Shown piece after piece: positions 63,577-64,000 of a stretch of DNA of 64,000 nucleotides. Within the stretch, counting starts at the first letter, position 1; each line of letters starts with the position of its first letter. Position numbers and translations under genes: made by a program. The notes beneath the pieces were generated by a model that had not been told where the DNA came from, searched no databases, and worked only from the letters and a program-made list of their open reading frames with translations. The DNA comes from Salmonella bongori NCTC 12419. Lineage in GTDB: Bacteria > Pseudomonadota > Gammaproteobacteria > Enterobacterales > Enterobacteriaceae. The DNA lies in contig NC_015761.1 in the NCBI RefSeq assembly GCF_000252995.1, positions 1,178,001-1,242,000 on the forward strand. The letters run 5' to 3'.

Positions 63577-64000
63577 GATATGCCATCCTTTCGTTTTTTC
63601 GCACATGTTAAGAGCCGTTCATATGAATAGTAGAGGCTCCCGGAAGAGGTAGACTGAACGCCGTTTATGCTAAGGAAAAAAGCGACTCTCATGCCATTTT
63701 GTTGGTCAGGAGATCAACGTGCCCGGTGATACACCTTCTTAACATTAAGCGTAGATGGCATTTGCCAAACTTGCCTGCGCACGCCGCAGGATTTCGATGG
63801 CATATCAATAACTCATCGGGTGGAAATGCCGGGTGAATGTCAGAAAAAGTGCCCCCCGTCACATAACAATCATCTGCTGATCATCTGAAAATAATCTGTG
63901 GTGGTGATATTAAACGGTTACATTGTGTAAAATAGTTGGGCATATGCGTATTGGCAGTTACACTTTTGCCGCGAAACATTTGAATAAGGAATTATGGATT
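63577..64000. promoter_or_regulatory. yeaG upstream region and start of a plus-strand gene
   Basis: About 415 bases containing the yeaG promoter. Near the edge, AAGGA (63986-63990) precedes ATG (63994), the probable start of a rightward gene cut by the window. Too little remains to name it. Confidence 0.5.

Overview
The window is a chromosomal segment of Salmonella enterica, probably not serovar Typhi. The evidence is near-identity to known Salmonella proteins and Salmonella gene order: phoQ-phoP-purB-hflD-mnmA-nudJ-rluE-icd on the left, then msgA, envE, cspH, pagD, pagC, pliC and agsA, a five-gene peptide-type ABC transporter, a cryptic aadA, and the leuE-yeaR-yoaG-yeaQ-...-yeaK-dgcJ-yeaH-yeaG block on the right.

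Region 1 (1-7.6 kb) is core genome: the PhoPQ master regulator (phoQ is cut by the window edge), purine synthesis, tRNA and rRNA modification, and isocitrate dehydrogenase. Region 2 (7.6-31 kb) is an accessory virulence islet entered through the icd 3' end, where the C-terminal half of a lambdoid integrase survives. It carries a DUF302-fused serine hydrolase homologue that has lost its catalytic residues, an SlrP-like NEL ubiquitin ligase, and a complete typhoid-toxin set (pltB, pltA, ttsA, a DUF1353 phage gene, cdtB). It also carries a tiny cysteine-rich secreted peptide, a 1256-residue putative type III effector, a SPATE serine-protease autotransporter, msgA, envE (ricin-type lectin lipoprotein), and a second NEL ligase with two leucine-rich-repeat modules.

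The most unusual object is the 1256-residue protein on the minus strand (18135-21905). It has an SlrP/SspH-like translocation domain, 13 tandem repeats of 63 residues that look helix-turn-helix-like, and a C-terminal SET (lysine methyltransferase) domain. Each repeat has a hypervariable residue pair just after a GIS motif. This is the layout expected of an injected, sequence-addressed chromatin modifier, reminiscent of TAL effectors in principle but not in sequence. That function is an inference.

Region 3 (31-36 kb) is the PhoP-regulated pagD/pagC/pliC locus. It holds two phage-type tRNA-Arg genes or remnants, a candidate Fur-linked small RNA, and agsA under a fourU RNA thermometer. Region 4 (36-46.7 kb) holds cytochrome b561, a TRL-like lipoprotein, the ABC transporter, an MscS channel, a cysteine-rich copper-storage-type protein, a third tRNA-Arg, Zur-controlled zinT and aadA. 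Region 5 (46.8-64 kb) holds regulators, a secreted chorismate mutase, an orphan amino-acid-binding protein, the NO-responsive yeaR-yoaG, the small RNA RyhB-2, several very small proteins (YoaJ, YoaK, YoaI), NimT/NimR, a diguanylate cyclase and the YeaGH stress-kinase pair.

In host-interaction terms the genes complement each other. PhoPQ senses the vacuole and is known to control pagC, pagD, msgA and, in Typhi, the toxin. TtsA opens peptidoglycan for toxin export. The NEL ligases and the SET protein look like injected effectors. PagC, PliC and AgsA protect the envelope and proteome.
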